DNA from: Methylococcus sp. EFPC2
GTDB taxonomy: Bacteria > Pseudomonadota > Gammaproteobacteria > Methylococcales > Methylococcaceae
Reading direction: 5' to 3'
Assembly (NCBI RefSeq): GCF_016925495.1
Contig: NZ_CP070491.1
Coordinates: forward strand, 2,418,001 to 2,482,000
Length of the DNA: 64,000 nt
The notes beneath the pieces were generated by a model. That model did not search any database. It saw nothing but the letters and a program-made list of their open reading frames with translations, and was not told the DNA's origin. This document shows positions 45,118 to 56,962 of the stretch, one piece after another. The stretch's first letter is position 1, and the number at the start of each line of letters is the position of its first letter. Made by a program: the position numbers and the translations under genes.

Positions 45118-46149
45118 CTAGGGATATAGACCGATGGCGCGCAGCCCGGCGCGCTCGTCGAGACCGAACATCAGGTTAAGATTCTGCACCGCTTGGCCGG
45201 CCGCGCCTTTCACCAGATTGTCGATCACCGACAGGATCACGACCGTATCGCCGCCTTGCGGCCTGTGTACGGCGATCTGGCAGCGGTTGGCGCCGCGCAC
45301 GTTGCGCGTGTCCGGATGCGAGCCGGCCGGCAGCACATCGACGAAAGCCTCGCCTCGGTAGCGGCTTTCATACAAGTCCTGCAGGTCGCCGGCTTCGCCT
45401 TTGAGGCGGGCGTAAAGGGTGGCGTGGATGCCGCGTATCATGGGCAACAGATGAGGTACGAAAGTCAGTCCCACCGACTGGCCGGCGGCAAGTTCGAGAC
45501 CCTGGCGGATTTCCGGCAGATGACGATGCCCGGGGACTCCGTAAGCCTTGAAACTTTCGCCGGTTTCGCTCATCAGGTTGGCAATCTCGGCCTTGCGACC
45601 GGCGCCGCTGACGCCGGACTTCGCGTCGGCGACGAGACCGTCCGGGTGCACCCATCCCGCTTCGATCAAGGGCAACAGGCCCAATTGCACCGCAGTCGGG
45701 TAGCAACCCGGATTGGCGACGACGCGCGCCGACCGTAGGGCCTCGCGATTGACTTCGGGCAGACCGTAGACGGCCTCCTGCAACAAATCGGGGCAGGCAT
45801 GCGGCTCACCATACCACTGCTCCCAAACGGCGGGATCCCGCAGGCGGAAGTCGGCAGCCAGATCGATGACTTTCACGCCCCGCTCGAGCAGTTGCGGGGC
45901 CATCCGCATCGCCGTGCCATTGGGGGTGGCGAAAAACACCACGTCGCATCCGCTCAGCGCCTCGATGTCCGGTTCGCTGAATACGGCGTCGACAAAACCG
46001 CGCAGATTGGGATAAAGCGCATCCACCCGGCTGCCCGCGTCGGCGCGGGAAGTCACCGCGCGGATAACGACGTCGGGGTGCAGGGCCAGTATGCGTAACA
46101 ACTCGACCCCGGTATAGCCCGTCCCGCCGACTATGCCTGCTTGTATCAT
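45118..46149 (-). CDS. argC: N-acetyl-gamma-glutamyl-phosphate reductase
   Basis: 343 residues. NAD(P)-binding [15 protein letters not shown] at residue 5; catalytic Cys in [14 protein letters not shown] near residue 148; GVSGAGRK and [10 protein letters not shown] motifs. Third step of arginine synthesis. Lies 43 bases after ihfA on the same strand. Confidence 0.96.
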   Translation of the reverse strand: MIQAGIVGGTGYTGVELLRILALHPDVVIRAVTSRADAGSRVDALYPNLRGFVDAVFSEPDIEALSGCDVVFFATPNGTAMRMAPQLLERGVKVIDLAADFRLRDPAVWEQWYGEPHACPDLLQEAVYGLPEVNREALRSARVVANPGCYPTAVQLGLLPLIEAGWVHPDGLVADAKSGVSGAGRKAEIANLMSETGESFKAYGVPGHRHLPEIRQGLELAAGQSVGLTFVPHLLPMIRGIHATLYARLKGEAGDLQDLYESRYRGEAFVDVLPAGSHPDTRNVRGANRCQIAVHRPQGGDTVVILSVIDNLVKGAAGQAVQNLNLMFGLDERAGLRAIGLYP

Positions 46150-46192
46150 GCCGGTCGAGATCCCGGTGTGGCGCTGAGATGCACGGCCATCC

Positions 46193-46489
46193 CTATTCAG
46201 ACTCGGGATGGACTTCGACCTTGGCCTTCAATTTCTGGCCGGGTTTGAAGGTGACCACGCGGCGTGCGGTGATGGGGATCTCTTCGCCCGTTTTCGGATT
46301 GCGTCCGGGGCGCTGCTTCTTGTCGCGCAGGTCGAAATTGCCGAACCCGGAAAGCTTTACCGGATCGCCCTCTTCGAGCGCGTTCTTGATCTCCTCGAAA
46401 AACTGGTCGACCAGCCGTTTGGCGTCTCGCTTGTTCAAGGCCAGCGTGGTCAATAATTTTTCCACCAGTTCGGCTTTGGTCAGCGCCAT
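46193..46489 (-). CDS. ihfA: Integration host factor alpha subunit
   Basis: 98 residues, close to the 99 of E. coli IhfA. Motifs: [12 protein letters not shown] at the start, [43 protein letters not shown]. The DNA-bending Pro is in GRNPKTGE. Start ATG at 46489, 2 bases after the pheT stop; the preceding TTG is not needed. Its place behind pheST is the classical gammaproteobacterial order. Confidence 0.96.
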   Translation of the reverse strand: MALTKAELVEKLLTTLALNKRDAKRLVDQFFEEIKNALEEGDPVKLSGFGNFDLRDKKQRPGRNPKTGEEIPITARRVVTFKPGQKLKAKVEVHPESE

Positions 46490-46491
46490 GA

Positions 46492-48870
46492 TCAATCCCT
46501 CAATTTGGCCGAGAAATCTTGTGACAAGCGGGCCAATACGTCGCTTACCAGCGTATCGACGCGGGCATCGGTGAGCGTTTCGGTCTTGTCCTGAATGACC
46601 AGACCCAGTGCCACGCTCTTCTTGCCGGATTCCACCCCCGGCCCTTGATAAACGTCGAACACGAAAGCCTGCCGGATTAACCGAGGGTCCAGGGCCCGCA
46701 CGGCCTCCAGCAATCCGCCGACCGGGACGGCCTGATCGACGAGCACCGCAAGATCCCGGCGAACCTGCGGGAATTTGGACAAGCTGGCGAAGCGGGCGAC
46801 GGGCCGGGTGAGCAAGGGTTCCTGGGCGAATTCGAACAGGAAAACCCGGGCGTCGAAGCCCAGTTCGGCCTCCAGACGGGGGTGCAGCATGCCCAGCCGG
46901 CCCAGCGCCTGCCCGGCCAGCCGGATTTCGGCGTTCTGGCCGGGATGCAGCGCCGGGTGCGATCCGCGCACGAACTCCACCGCGCTTTCATGCCCGGCCA
47001 GGCGGAATATGGCCTCCACGTCGGCTTTGAGATCAAAGAAATCCACCGATCGGGTTTTCTCGCCCCACTGTTCCTCGTGTGCGCCGCCCAGCACCAGGCC
47101 GGCCAGCGATTTTTCCTGTTTGATCCCTCCGCCCGTCCGGGTAAAGCGCAAACCGGTCTCGAACAGGCGCACCCGGTCTTGCTGACGGTTGAGGTTCTTC
47201 AGCGCCGCATCGAGCAGTCCCACCCACAGGCCCGTGCGCATCACCGCCAGTTCGGACGAAATCGGGTTCTTCAGGGCGATGCTTTCCAAATCCGGCTCGA
47301 CCCGATGCTGCAAGCCATCGTCCACGAAGCTGTAAGTGATGGCTTCCTGGTAGCCGCGATCGACCAGCAAGTCCTTCACGCGCTCGATGTCCAACTTGGC
47401 CTCCGAGGTCGGCTGGAGTTGGATATGACTGGCGGGGCTGCGCTTGGGTATGTTGTCGTAGCCGTAAACCCGGCCGATTTCCTCGATCAGATCGGCCTCG
47501 ATGGCGATATCGAAACGGAAGCCGGGCGGCGTCACCGTCCAGCCGTCCGCTTGCCGTTCCGGCTTCAAACCGAGCCGGCTCAGCAGGCGCTCGGTTTGAT
47601 CCTGGGGGATGCTCAGCCCCAGCAGCCGCTCGACGCGTTCGGCCCGCAGGACGATGGGCGCTCTGACCGGTAGATGGCGCTCGGATTCGGCGGCGACGAT
47701 GGGGCCGGCCGAACCGCCGGCTATCTCCAGCAGCAACTCGGTGGCGCGCTCGATGGCGCGCCGCTGCAATTCGGGATCGACTCCGCGCTCGTAGCGATGA
47801 GAGGAATCGGTGTTCAAACCGTAGCGGCGCGCCCGACCCATGATGGCCGTCGGAGAGAAAAACGCGCATTCCAGGAAGATGTCGGTGGTCGCATCGCTCA
47901 CCGCGCTATCCGCCCCGCCCATGATGCCGGCCAGGGCCAGGGGTCGCTTTTCGTCGGCGATGACCAGCACGTCGCTTTCCAGTGCAACTTCCTGATCGTT
48001 GAGCAGTTTCAGGGTTTCGCCCGGCACGCCGTAGCGCACCCGTATGCCGCCCTGCAGCTTGGCCGCATCGAAGGCGTGCAAGGGCTGGCCGAGTTCCAGA
48101 AGGATGTAATTGGTCGCATCGACCACCGGCCCCAGCGAGCGCAAACCGGAACGCCGCAAACGCTCGCGCAGCCAGATCGGCGCGGCCGCCTGCGGATTCA
48201 CCCCGCGTATCAACCGGCCCAGGTAGCGCGGGTTGGCCTCGGGTGCCTCGACCCGCACGGGGAAGGTGGCGTCGATGGATACCGGACTGGATGGCTGATC
48301 CGGTGCGGGCAGGTCGATTCCGTTCAGCAAGGCCACTTCGCGGGCCACGCCCTCCACGCTCAGGCAATCCGCCCGATTGGGGGTGAGATCGACTTCCAGG
48401 CTGACGTCGTCGAGTTGCAGATAAGCGCGCAGGTCGGCACCGACCGGAGCGTCGGACGGCAGAGCCAGCAAGCCGCCCTGCCCTTCCTCCAGACCCAGTT
48501 CACGGGCCGAGCAAAGCATGCCGAAGGATTCCACGCCGCGCAGCTTGGACTTGCCGATCTTCATCCCGCCGGGCAGCACCGCGCCTTCGACAGCCAGAGG
48601 CGCTTTCATGCCGACGGTGACGTTGGGCGCCCCGCAGACTATGGTCAGAGGCGCCTCGCCCCCGGCCGCGACCTGGCACACGCGCAAACGGTCGGCCTGG
48701 GGATGTGGCTCGACCTCCAGCACATGGCCGACCACGACACCGCGGAATTCGCCAGCCACCGGTTCGACCGCGTCGACTTCCAGGCCCGCCATGGTCAGTT
48801 GTGCGACCAGTTGCTCCGTCGTCACGGGGGGATGAACGTAAGTTCTTAGCCAGGCCTCGCTAAAGCGCAT
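46492..48870 (-). CDS. pheT: Phenylalanyl-tRNA synthetase beta subunit
   Basis: 792 residues, the normal bacterial length. N-terminal B1/EMAP-like region with [23 protein letters not shown] and [14 protein letters not shown] segment, central B3/B4 and B5 domains ([16 protein letters not shown]), C-terminal anticodon-binding domain ([18 protein letters not shown]). Forms the (alpha-beta)2 enzyme with PheS, 27 bases upstream. Confidence 0.97.
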   Translation of the reverse strand: MRFSEAWLRTYVHPPVTTEQLVAQLTMAGLEVDAVEPVAGEFRGVVVGHVLEVEPHPQADRLRVCQVAAGGEAPLTIVCGAPNVTVGMKAPLAVEGAVLPGGMKIGKSKLRGVESFGMLCSARELGLEEGQGGLLALPSDAPVGADLRAYLQLDDVSLEVDLTPNRADCLSVEGVAREVALLNGIDLPAPDQPSSPVSIDATFPVRVEAPEANPRYLGRLIRGVNPQAAAPIWLRERLRRSGLRSLGPVVDATNYILLELGQPLHAFDAAKLQGGIRVRYGVPGETLKLLNDQEVALESDVLVIADEKRPLALAGIMGGADSAVSDATTDIFLECAFFSPTAIMGRARRYGLNTDSSHRYERGVDPELQRRAIERATELLLEIAGGSAGPIVAAESERHLPVRAPIVLRAERVERLLGLSIPQDQTERLLSRLGLKPERQADGWTVTPPGFRFDIAIEADLIEEIGRVYGYDNIPKRSPASHIQLQPTSEAKLDIERVKDLLVDRGYQEAITYSFVDDGLQHRVEPDLESIALKNPISSELAVMRTGLWVGLLDAALKNLNRQQDRVRLFETGLRFTRTGGGIKQEKSLAGLVLGGAHEEQWGEKTRSVDFFDLKADVEAIFRLAGHESAVEFVRGSHPALHPGQNAEIRLAGQALGRLGMLHPRLEAELGFDARVFLFEFAQEPLLTRPVARFASLSKFPQVRRDLAVLVDQAVPVGGLLEAVRALDPRLIRQAFVFDVYQGPGVESGKKSVALGLVIQDKTETLTDARVDTLVSDVLARLSQDFSAKLRD

Positions 48871-48897
48871 GGGTTATGCTCGTCTCTATGGGAAGGT

Positions 48898-49983
<1,086 letters not shown>

Positions 49984-49996
49984 TCACGAAGCGGGA

Positions 49997-50347
49997 TCAG
50001 GCCGGGCGGGCCAGCTTGGCCAGTTCGGCAAAGCCTTCCTTGTCGTGCACGGCCAGATCGGCGAGCACTTTGCGGTCCAGGTCGATGGAAGCCTTTTTCA
50101 GGCCATCGATGAAACGGCTGTAGGACAAGCCATGCTCGCGGGCCGCCGCGTTGATACGGGCGATCCACAGCGCGCGGAACTGGCGCTTCCGTTGACGACG
50201 GTCGCGGTAAGCATACTGGCCGGCCTTGATGACGGCCTGCTTGGCAACGCGGTAAACGCGGCTGCGCGCACCGTAATAACCTTTCGCCTGCTTGAGAACT
50301 TTTTTGTGCCGGGCGTGGGCGGTAACGCCACGTTTCACTCTGGGCAT
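49997..50347 (-). CDS. rplT: Ribosomal protein L20
   Basis: 116 residues. [20 protein letters not shown]... N-terminal rRNA-binding extension, then [21 protein letters not shown] and [17 protein letters not shown] precedes the ATG. Confidence 0.98.
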   Translation of the reverse strand: MPRVKRGVTAHARHKKVLKQAKGYYGARSRVYRVAKQAVIKAGQYAYRDRRQRKRQFRALWIARINAAAREHGLSYSRFIDGLKKASIDLDRKVLADLAVHDKEGFAELAKLARPA

Positions 50348-50388
50348 GGACTATCCCCTTAAACTTAAATAGGAACTTCTAAAATGGA

Positions 50389-50586
50389 TCAGGCGTAGGG
50401 CAGCAAACGCGTTGCGCTCTTCACGTCCGAGGCATGCAACAGGCCCGGAGCGCGCAACTGCCGCTTACGCTTGGTGCTCTTCTTGGTCAGGATGTGACGG
50501 CGGTGCGAGTGGTTGGCCTTGAAGCCGCCGGAAGCGGTCTTGCGGAACCGTTTCGCCGCGCCGCGATTGCTCTTTATCTTGGGCAT
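50389..50586 (-). CDS. rpmI: Ribosomal protein L35
   Basis: 65 residues, family length: [21 protein letters not shown], then [19 protein letters not shown] precedes the ATG; 19 bases after infC. Confidence 0.98.
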   Translation of the reverse strand: MPKIKSNRGAAKRFRKTASGGFKANHSHRRHILTKKSTKRKRQLRAPGLLHASDVKSATRLLPYA

Positions 50587-50605
50587 TGTCTAAAACTCCA
50601 ATTAA

Positions 50606-51136
50606 TCAGGATTTTTTCTTTTTCGGCGCAAGCGTCATGCTCAACTGCTTGCCTTCCAACTTCGGAAACTGCTCGACGAGTGCATGTTCCTGCAAGTCCG
50701 TCTCGATCCGCTTCAGCAAATCCATGCCCAACTCGCGATGGGACAATTCGCGGCCACGAAACCGGACGGTGATCTTTGCCTTGTCGCCGTCGCTCAAAAA
50801 ACGGATCAAATTCCGCAGCTTGATCTGGTAGTCGCCTTCGTCGGTGCCGGGGCGAAACTTCACTTCCTTGATATGGATCAGCTTCTGCTTCTTCTTGGCC
50901 GCCGCCAGCTTCTTGGCTTGCTCGAAACGGTACTTGCCGTAGTCCATCACCCGGCATACCGGTGGTTCGGCGGTGGGAGAAATCTCCACCAGGTCCAATT
51001 CCGCCTCGTAGGCGATTTGCTTGGCTTCCCGGCTGGATAAGATGCCCAACTGAGCCCCGTCCGGACCTATCAAACGAACCTGAGGGTAATAGATTTCGTC
51101 GTTAAGGCGTGGCTCTTTTTTGTCGTTCGCAGTGAT
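50606..51136 (-). CDS. infC: Translation initiation factor IF-3, probable ATC start
   Basis: 176 residues if started at the ATC at 51134-51136. The protein matches IF-3 throughout ([65 protein letters not shown]). No ATG, GTG or well-placed TTG exists between the thrS stop (51159) and the conserved [10 protein letters not shown] region. GGAGG (51145-51149) sits exactly 8 bases before the ATC, the ideal distance, whereas the only TTG in frame (51140-51142) is 2 bases from it. IF-3 genes classically use rare AUU, AUC or AUA starts for autoregulation. Gap from thrS is 22 bases. Confidence 0.95.
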   Translation of the reverse strand: MTANDKKEPRLNDEIYYPQVRLIGPDGAQLGILSSREAKQIAYEAELDLVEISPTAEPPVCRVMDYGKYRFEQAKKLAAAKKKQKLIHIKEVKFRPGTDEGDYQIKLRNLIRFLSDGDKAKITVRFRGRELSHRELGMDLLKRIETDLQEHALVEQFPKLEGKQLSMTLAPKKKKS

Positions 51137-51158
51137 ACCCAAATCCTCCAAGCAAAAT

Positions 51159-53075
51159 TTACGCGCTAATCGTTCGACTCGCGGCTTCGTCAACCAGTTT
51201 TCGTGCTATTTCCGGCAGAGCATAGGAGCCGAGATCGACCCCTTTCTGCGTGCGCAGCGTCGCGGTTCGCGCCTCGACTTCTTTGTCGCCGACGATTAGA
51301 AGATAAGGCACCCGCAGCATCGAATGGGCTCGGATTTTAAAGCCGATCTTCTCATTTCTCAAGTCGGTCGCCACTCGCAATCCGTGTCCTTTCAATTCCT
51401 TAGCAATTTCTTCTGCGTATTCAGACTGTTTATCGGTGATATTCAGCACCACCACCTGGGTCGGCGCGAGCCAGAGCGGGAAATATCCCGCGTAATGTTC
51501 AATCAAAATGCCGATGAAGCGCTCCATGGACCCCAGGATGGCCCGGTGCAGCATGACCGGGGTCAATTTGGCGCCATTTTCGGCAACATAAGTCGCCCCG
51601 AGTCGCTCCGGCATGGAAAAATCGAGCTGTATGGTGCCGACCTGCCAGACGCGGCTCAGACAATCCGTGAGGGAGAATTCGATCTTGGGACCATAGAAAG
51701 CGCCTTCGCCGGGCTGCAATTCCCACTTCAAGCCCTTATCATCCAGCGCCTGCTGCAAGGCGGCCTCGGCTTTGTCCCAAACCTCCTCGGCCCCCACCCG
51801 CTTTTCCGGCCGAGTCGAAAGCTTGATCAACACCTCATGAAAACCGAAATCGGCGTAAACCTTGTGCAGCAGGTCGATAAAAACCGAGACCTCATCCTGT
51901 ATCTGATCTTCCGTGCAGAAGATATGCGCATCGTCCTGAGTAAAACCGCGCACCCGCATGATTCCGTGCAGGGCGCCCGACAATTCGTTGCGATGGCAGG
52001 ACCCGAATTCGGCCAAGCGCAGCGGCAAGTCGCGGTAGCTCTTGAGGCCCTGATTGTAAACCTGCACATGACAGGGACAATTCATCGGCTTGATGGCGAA
52101 ATCGCGCTCTTCCGACTGGGTAGTGAAGATGCCGTCCTTGAATTTTTCCCAGTGCCCCGATTTTTCCCATAAGGCGCGGCCGACTACCTGCGGCGTTCTT
52201 ATTTCCTGATAGCCATTGTCCGCGAAGACCTGACGCATGTACTGCTCGATCGTCTGCCACAGCACCCAGCCGGCCGGGTGCCAGAATACCATGCCCGGAG
52301 CTTCTTCCTGCTGGTGAAACAGGTCCAGCGCTTTGCCGATCCTGCGGTGATCGCGTTTTTCCGCCTCTTCCAGACGATGCAAATATTCCTTGAGATCCTT
52401 CTTGTCGCCCCAGGCGGTGCCATAGATGCGTTGCAGCATCTCGTTATTGGAATCGCCCCGCCAATAGGCGCCGGCGATCTTCATCAGCTTGAAGGCCTTG
52501 AGCTTACCGGTATCCGGTACGTGCGGCCCACGGCAGAGATCGGTGAACTCGCCCTGTGTGTACAGCGACAAATCCTCGTTGACCGGAATCGACTCGATGA
52601 TCTCGGCCTTGTATTCCTCACCCAAGCCACGGAAGAAACGGACGGCTTCGTCGCGCGGCAAGACGCTGCGCTTGACCTCCAGCTCAGAGGCGGCCAATTC
52701 CTCCATCTTCTTCTCGATGGCTTCCAGATCCTCCGGCGTGAACGGCCGCTCGAAGGCGAAGTCGTAATAAAAGCCGTCCTCGATCACCGGACCGATGGTC
52801 ACCTGTGCCGTGGGATACAGGGATTTGACGGCCTGCGCCAGCAAATGGGCCGTGGAGTGGCGGATGATTTCCACGCCCTCGGGGTCACGCGCCGTCACGA
52901 TGGCTACGGCGGCGTCCCGATCAAGCTCGGTCGAAAGGTCGACCAAACGGCCATCCACCTTGCCGGCCAGCGCGGCACGAGCCAGACCCGCACCGATGGA
53001 CTCGGCCACCTGGCGCACGCTGACGGCATGATCGAATTCACGCCGAGAACCATCGGGAAGGGTGATTACAGGCAT
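51159..53075 (-). CDS. thrS: Threonyl-tRNA synthetase
   Basis: 638 residues. TGS domain at the N-terminus ([27 protein letters not shown]), editing domain ([12 protein letters not shown]), class II core ([54 protein letters not shown]) and anticodon-binding domain. Start ATG at 53075, giving the standard N-terminus; upstream in-frame starts up to 53114 add unsupported residues. First gene of the translation operon. Confidence 0.97.
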   Translation of the reverse strand: MPVITLPDGSRREFDHAVSVRQVAESIGAGLARAALAGKVDGRLVDLSTELDRDAAVAIVTARDPEGVEIIRHSTAHLLAQAVKSLYPTAQVTIGPVIEDGFYYDFAFERPFTPEDLEAIEKKMEELAASELEVKRSVLPRDEAVRFFRGLGEEYKAEIIESIPVNEDLSLYTQGEFTDLCRGPHVPDTGKLKAFKLMKIAGAYWRGDSNNEMLQRIYGTAWGDKKDLKEYLHRLEEAEKRDHRRIGKALDLFHQQEEAPGMVFWHPAGWVLWQTIEQYMRQVFADNGYQEIRTPQVVGRALWEKSGHWEKFKDGIFTTQSEERDFAIKPMNCPCHVQVYNQGLKSYRDLPLRLAEFGSCHRNELSGALHGIMRVRGFTQDDAHIFCTEDQIQDEVSVFIDLLHKVYADFGFHEVLIKLSTRPEKRVGAEEVWDKAEAALQQALDDKGLKWELQPGEGAFYGPKIEFSLTDCLSRVWQVGTIQLDFSMPERLGATYVAENGAKLTPVMLHRAILGSMERFIGILIEHYAGYFPLWLAPTQVVVLNITDKQSEYAEEIAKELKGHGLRVATDLRNEKIGFKIRAHSMLRVPYLLIVGDKEVEARTATLRTQKGVDLGSYALPEIARKLVDEAASRTISA

Positions 53076-53104
53076 CGCTGAAAACCCGAGAAAGTGACGG
53101 GAAC

Positions 53105-53130
53105 AAAAAAGCATCGCCAGGCGATGCTTT
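53105..53130 (-). terminator. Rho-independent terminator of the tRNA-Val transcript
   Basis: AAAGCATCGC (53108-53117) / GCGATGCTTT (53121-53130) with a 3-base loop; on the minus strand it is followed by a run of T's (53105-53110). Confidence 0.85.
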
Positions 53131-53136
53131 CGAATT

Positions 53137-53213
53137 TGGTAGGCGCGATTGGACTCGAACCAACGACCCCCACCATGTCAAGGTGGTGCTCTAACCAACT
53201 GAGCTACGCGCCT
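53137..53213 (-). tRNA. tRNA-Val (anticodon GAC)
   Basis: 77 bases including an encoded CCA. Acceptor stem AGGCGCG pairs with CGCGCCT; D-loop AGCTCAGTTGGTTAGAGC; anticodon arm CCACC-TTGACAT-GGTGG with anticodon GAC; T-loop GGTTCGAGTCC. Followed by a clear terminator before thrS, so it is transcribed separately. Confidence 0.95.
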
Positions 53214-53235
53214 GCTGATCGTTTGTTGAGCGAGC

Positions 53236-53241
53236 ATTATA
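53236..53241 (-). promoter_or_regulatory. Likely -10 box of the tRNA-Val promoter
   Basis: TATAAT on the minus strand, 23 bases before the 5' end of the mature tRNA. The -35 box is not obvious. Confidence 0.5.
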
Positions 53242-53342
53242 AGCGACTCTCTCAACAAAGGGAAGCCTTTTATCCCCTATTTTCGGCATTCAGCAAAAAG
53301 GACGACCTTCGACAGGCGCTCGACGGCCGATACCCGTCCTTC

Positions 53343-53759
53343 CTAGGCGCTTTTGCGCCGACCTAACCCGGCCAGCGTGAAGCCCGCGAACATGGCGATG
53401 ACGAACACCACCACCGACGTTTGCCCGGTAACCAGCGACATGAGCGCCGGCCCGGGACAATAGCCGGAAAGACCCCAGCCCGTGCCGAAAAGAACGGCCC
53501 CGGCCAGTAATCGGGCATCGATTCGGCTTCGCTCCGAAATATGAAATCGGTCGGCCAGTATCGGGCGACTTCGCTTCAACACCCGGCGGAAAGCGATCAG
53601 ACCCACGCCGACCGCGCCCCCCATCACGAACAATAAAGTCGGATCCCAGGTACCGGCGACATCCAGAAATCCGATGACCCTGGATGGCTGAGCCATGCCA
53701 GCCAAGCCCAAGCCCAAAGCAAACAGCCAGCCGCAGAAGAAAGCGCTCAATAAATTCAT
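53343..53759 (-). CDS. DUF6691 / YeeE-YedE half-transporter
   Basis: 138 residues with four hydrophobic helices and family motifs GLGLAGMAQPSRVIGFLDVAGTWDPTLLFVMGGA and GTGWGLSGYCPGPA. With the adjacent YeeE-type protein it makes a two-part transporter, in the family thought to move thiosulfate or related sulfur compounds. The conserved Cys in GYCPGPA is present. Starts 6 bases after the partner's stop. Confidence 0.9.
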   Translation of the reverse strand: MNLLSAFFCGWLFALGLGLAGMAQPSRVIGFLDVAGTWDPTLLFVMGGAVGVGLIAFRRVLKRSRPILADRFHISERSRIDARLLAGAVLFGTGWGLSGYCPGPALMSLVTGQTSVVVFVIAMFAGFTLAGLGRRKSA

Positions 53760-53765
53760 CGCCGA

Positions 53766-54194
53766 TCATGCTCCTGCATGACGGACCACATAGACGGTCA
53801 CCATGCCGGCCACGATAAAAGCCCCCGTCGCCACCAGCGACCGCACCGATAGCCGAGACAAACCGCAGACGCCATGCCCGCTGGTGCAACCGTTGGCCAA
53901 GCGCGCCCCGTATCCGACCAGGAGTCCGGCGACGGCGATCTGCCGCAAAGGGACAGGCGGCGCGGAGCCCAAGCTTTCCGGATAAGCGAGGATAAGACTG
54001 CCTCCTCCCGCCAACAAACCGGCAATAAACAAGGCTCGCCAGCCGAAATTACCGTCCCTGGATGTCAGCAGACCAGCCGCGATATTGCTGATGCCGGCCG
54101 TGCGACCGTTAAGAAGCAGAAACAAGGCAACGGCCAGACCTATCAGCAAGCCGCCGCAGAGCGCAGAAATCACAACGGTGAGATCGAAATTCAT
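53766..54194 (-). CDS. YeeE/YedE family sulfur transporter subunit
   Basis: 142 residues from the ATG at 54194, with four hydrophobic helices and the family motif VGYGARLANGCTSGHGVCGLSRLS, whose two cysteines are conserved in YeeE-type thiosulfate permeases. The gene pair with DUF6691 is a common arrangement of a split transporter. An ATG 7 codons upstream is also possible; no strong ribosome site precedes either. Confidence 0.9.
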   Translation of the reverse strand: MNFDLTVVISALCGGLLIGLAVALFLLLNGRTAGISNIAAGLLTSRDGNFGWRALFIAGLLAGGGSLILAYPESLGSAPPVPLRQIAVAGLLVGYGARLANGCTSGHGVCGLSRLSVRSLVATGAFIVAGMVTVYVVRHAGA

Positions 54195-54620
54195 AAATCG
54201 GGCACGGTTGATCAAATAATCAAGGAGTTACAAGCACATAGGACCGATATCGCTCCGGTCCATGGCGATATGGAGATACGGGCTTCGCCCCCTCGGCTCT
54301 CCTCGCATACGGTCCATGCCATTTGACTATACAATCCTGGCATATTCCTCCGAAAATAACTTATTGGATTTTTTTTGAGTCAAAAAATATAACGCCACAT
54401 CGCGTACCCCATAGTGGTCTTGCGGTTCGGCGATTCAGGCGAACCGGCCTGTCGCCGTACCAGCAGACGCTGACCACGCGCCCGGCCGGACCTCGAGTTC
54501 GCATCGGTGACAAATTCGGTGGCCGCCATCATCACGCCACCAGGCCATACATCACTAAGCACTCATGCGGCCGTAAACCAATTTTCTCCCGTCCTGCCTG
54601 TCGAGGTCACCCGCCTCAAC
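54195..54620. other. Intergenic stretch without a supportable gene
   Basis: About 425 bases before the terminator at 54621. Open frames here lack ribosome sites and protein-like composition. The part near 54350-54395 is AT-rich and may hold the promoter of the YeeE pair. Confidence 0.5.
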
Positions 54621-54657
54621 ATAAAAAAGCCCTGCATCCCGGTCAGGATGCAGGGCT
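54621..54657 (-). terminator. Strong rho-independent terminator
   Basis: AGCCCTGCATCC (54628-54639) / GGATGCAGGGCT (54646-54657), six-base loop, followed on the minus strand by TTTTTTAT. Ends the BCAM0308-type gene transcript. Confidence 0.9.
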
Positions 54658-54677
54658 ACACGTTGGCTCCATTCACA

Positions 54678-55181
54678 TCATCTCAGCCAGTTCACCCGCA
54701 ATATCCGCTCCTCCTCCTGATAACGGAAATCGAGTTGCCCCTGATAGGCGTGATGCAAGGCCTCGCCGACTCCGCGAGCCAAATGCGGATCGGTGAAGGT
54801 AATCGTGAGTCCATCCCCCTCGGTCTCGATAGCAATGATGCGCTTGAGCGGATGTTCGGCCTTTTCGCGCGCCTCCTGGTTGTGAACCAGATGCAGGATC
54901 TCATCCTTATGCGTGAGCAAAAACTCCCCGCCCAACGTGAGAAACCCTGCCGGACATTTGTCGCGCACCCGATGGCACGCGGGGCAGGTTTCCTGATGGG
55001 CTCCGGCTTCCGCTTCGCCCCATTGCCAGCGGCCGTGCCGGTAGATTGCGCCGCAATCCGGACAGACTGCCGGCTCGGGCAATTTGCTCTTGGACTTATA
55101 CGTATCGTGCACCCATTCCTGCAAAAGCCGGTCGTGCCGGCCCGGATGGGATGAGTCGGGAACATGAGTTTCAGCAGTCAT
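54678..55181 (-). CDS. BCAM0308-type zinc-ribbon protein
   Basis: 167 residues. Two Cys pairs, CPDCGAIYRHGRWQWG and CPACHRVRDKCPAGFLTLGGEF, form a probable zinc ribbon; the C-terminal half (HNQEAREKAEHPLKRIIAIE...LTITFTDPHLARGVGEALHHAYQG) resembles the BCAM0308 family, which I know only as uncharacterised. ATG at 55181 has GGAGG about 9 bases before; a longer frame to 55307 lacks such a site. Strong terminator downstream. Confidence 0.85.
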   Translation of the reverse strand: MTAETHVPDSSHPGRHDRLLQEWVHDTYKSKSKLPEPAVCPDCGAIYRHGRWQWGEAEAGAHQETCPACHRVRDKCPAGFLTLGGEFLLTHKDEILHLVHNQEAREKAEHPLKRIIAIETEGDGLTITFTDPHLARGVGEALHHAYQGQLDFRYQEEERILRVNWLR

Positions 55182-55402
55182 TACACGACCTCCTCTAATA
55201 GAAGCCGTCGGCCAGTGCCCTCCGGGTCGCCGCACCGGCGGCGCATGTCGCGCCTCGGCGGACTCTTCCGCCATAACCTTGCGCATCCGTTGCGAGCATA
55301 GGCCCACGGAACGGATACAGCAAGGCGACTCTCAGTCTTCTGATACAAGGTCTGCCGGAACGGCCACACCCGACTGCCCAGCCGGACGCAACGCCGGCGA
55401 GT
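55182..55402. other. Intergenic stretch, no gene seen
   Basis: 221 bases between the FadL-type gene and the BCAM0308-type gene. Only short imperfect repeats are visible. Confidence 0.4.
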
Positions 55403-56731
55403 CTATTCGAAGCGGTATACCACCTGAGCGGAAACCGAGTCTTCCGACAGGCGGTTGGTGATCTGGGTGCCGGGAACTGCCTGATTGATGGCCGGGTAGC
55501 CGGGTCCGCCATTGCTGATGAAAGGACCCGATTGGGTATTCTCGAATGCGTGGTAATAGGCCACGTTCAGTTCGAGAGCCGGCGTCACATTGAATCCGGC
55601 ACCCGCGGTCAGGTGATGCTGCACGATGGCGGGCGCGAACACGTTGAAGAACTGCTGGTTCGACGGTATCGGGTTATCGCTGTAGTTGTAGCCGGCCCGC
55701 AAGGTGAAGCGCGAATTCAGCTTGTACTGGGCGCCCAGGGAAACGGCCCAGATATCTTCCCAGCCGAAACCTCGCACATAGGGACCGGAGCCGGCGTTGG
55801 CGAAATTTTTCTCCTGGAAACCCTCGGTATTACGGTAGTTGATCCATTTCAAATCGGCCGCCAGGGTCAGATCTTCCACCGGCTTGTAGCTCAGGCCCGC
55901 GCCCACGATCAGCGGATAGTCCAGCCGGAATGTGTATTTGGCGGGTGCGCCGTTGGGATATTGCGAATTCCAGCCAAAATCGTTGAACCATTGCGGGCTC
56001 TTGAAGCTCAGCCCCAGGCTGAGGTTGGGCAGCACTTTATATAGCGTCCCGACGGTAAATCCCTGACCCCAGGCGCTGGCGGAATGCGATCCGCTGGGAT
56101 ATCCGGACGCGTTGGGAGTGGTCGCCGGCCAGGGATCCACGCTGAGCGAGGCCCAATCCAGATTGAAACCCAAACCTACCGACCAGTCCTGGTTAATCTG
56201 GTAAGCCACCGAAGGGGTCAACTGGAGCAACTGATAGTTGGAGTAAATGGAGCCGAATCCATTCTGGCTCTGGGGCAAGCCGAGCGGATTGAATTGCCCG
56301 CTGGCATTGGCCTGATCGGCCGGATAGTCCACGCCGAAACCGCCGATGCCGACTGCGGAAAAGCCGAAAGTCCACGGCGTCTGCGTCTTGTAGACCAACG
56401 CGAAACTGGGAATCACGGCCTCTCGCGTCTTGCTGTCCAGGGTGCCGGAAACGGCGCCGTTGTAGGCCGAGGCGGTATAACTGCGTTCCGGCATGAAGAG
56501 TTCGGCCCCGAACTCGATGGAGCTCTTCTCCAGAAACGAAATCGATCCCACATTATTGAAGTTGGAGCCGGTCGCATCGATCGCGGTGGCGATGCCCGCC
56601 CCGCCCATGGACTGATTGACCGCACCCACGCCATGCAACACATGGCCATTGGTCGCCCACGCCGACCCTGCAGACATCGCGGCCAATACAACCGACAAAG
56701 GCATCGCCCGATTCAGATTAAAACTACCCAC
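55403..56731 (-). CDS. FadL/OmpP1-family outer-membrane transporter
   Basis: 442 residues from a GTG at 56731, which has GGGAG about 6 bases before; upstream in-frame ATG at 56779 would add 16 residues before the signal peptide. Signal peptide (LSVVLAAMSAGSAWA), then the FadL N-terminal plug (NGHVLHGVGAVNQSMGGAGIATA) and a barrel with the ending DSVSAQVVYRFE. Family members import long-chain fatty acids or small hydrophobics such as toluene; substrate here is unknown. An AT-rich stretch upstream (56810-56900) probably holds its promoter. Confidence 0.93.
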   Translation of the reverse strand: MGSFNLNRAMPLSVVLAAMSAGSAWATNGHVLHGVGAVNQSMGGAGIATAIDATGSNFNNVGSISFLEKSSIEFGAELFMPERSYTASAYNGAVSGTLDSKTREAVIPSFALVYKTQTPWTFGFSAVGIGGFGVDYPADQANASGQFNPLGLPQSQNGFGSIYSNYQLLQLTPSVAYQINQDWSVGLGFNLDWASLSVDPWPATTPNASGYPSGSHSASAWGQGFTVGTLYKVLPNLSLGLSFKSPQWFNDFGWNSQYPNGAPAKYTFRLDYPLIVGAGLSYKPVEDLTLAADLKWINYRNTEGFQEKNFANAGSGPYVRGFGWEDIWAVSLGAQYKLNSRFTLRAGYNYSDNPIPSNQQFFNVFAPAIVQHHLTAGAGFNVTPALELNVAYYHAFENTQSGPFISNGGPGYPAINQAVPGTQITNRLSEDSVSAQVVYRFE

Positions 56732-56962
56732 TGTTCGCTCCCGATTTGTCGAAATGGGCTCCGCGCAAGCGCGGCTCACCCGAGGTTCTTATGAGGATTT
56801 AGCTTAGGGTGCGAACTATAGTGGGTGCTTATATTCTAATTCAAACAATTATCTATAATTAATAATTCTTTTATGTTCTAAAAAAATCTTGACGCTTACG
56901 GGAAGCACGACATGTATGCCCCGCAGGAACCGGAAGCGCCACGTGTGAGCAATCTCTTGGCT

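Noticed and set aside
53868..54326. Plus-strand frames opposite the YeeE-type gene
   Set aside because: Shadows of the transporter gene, whose family motif is clear on the minus strand.
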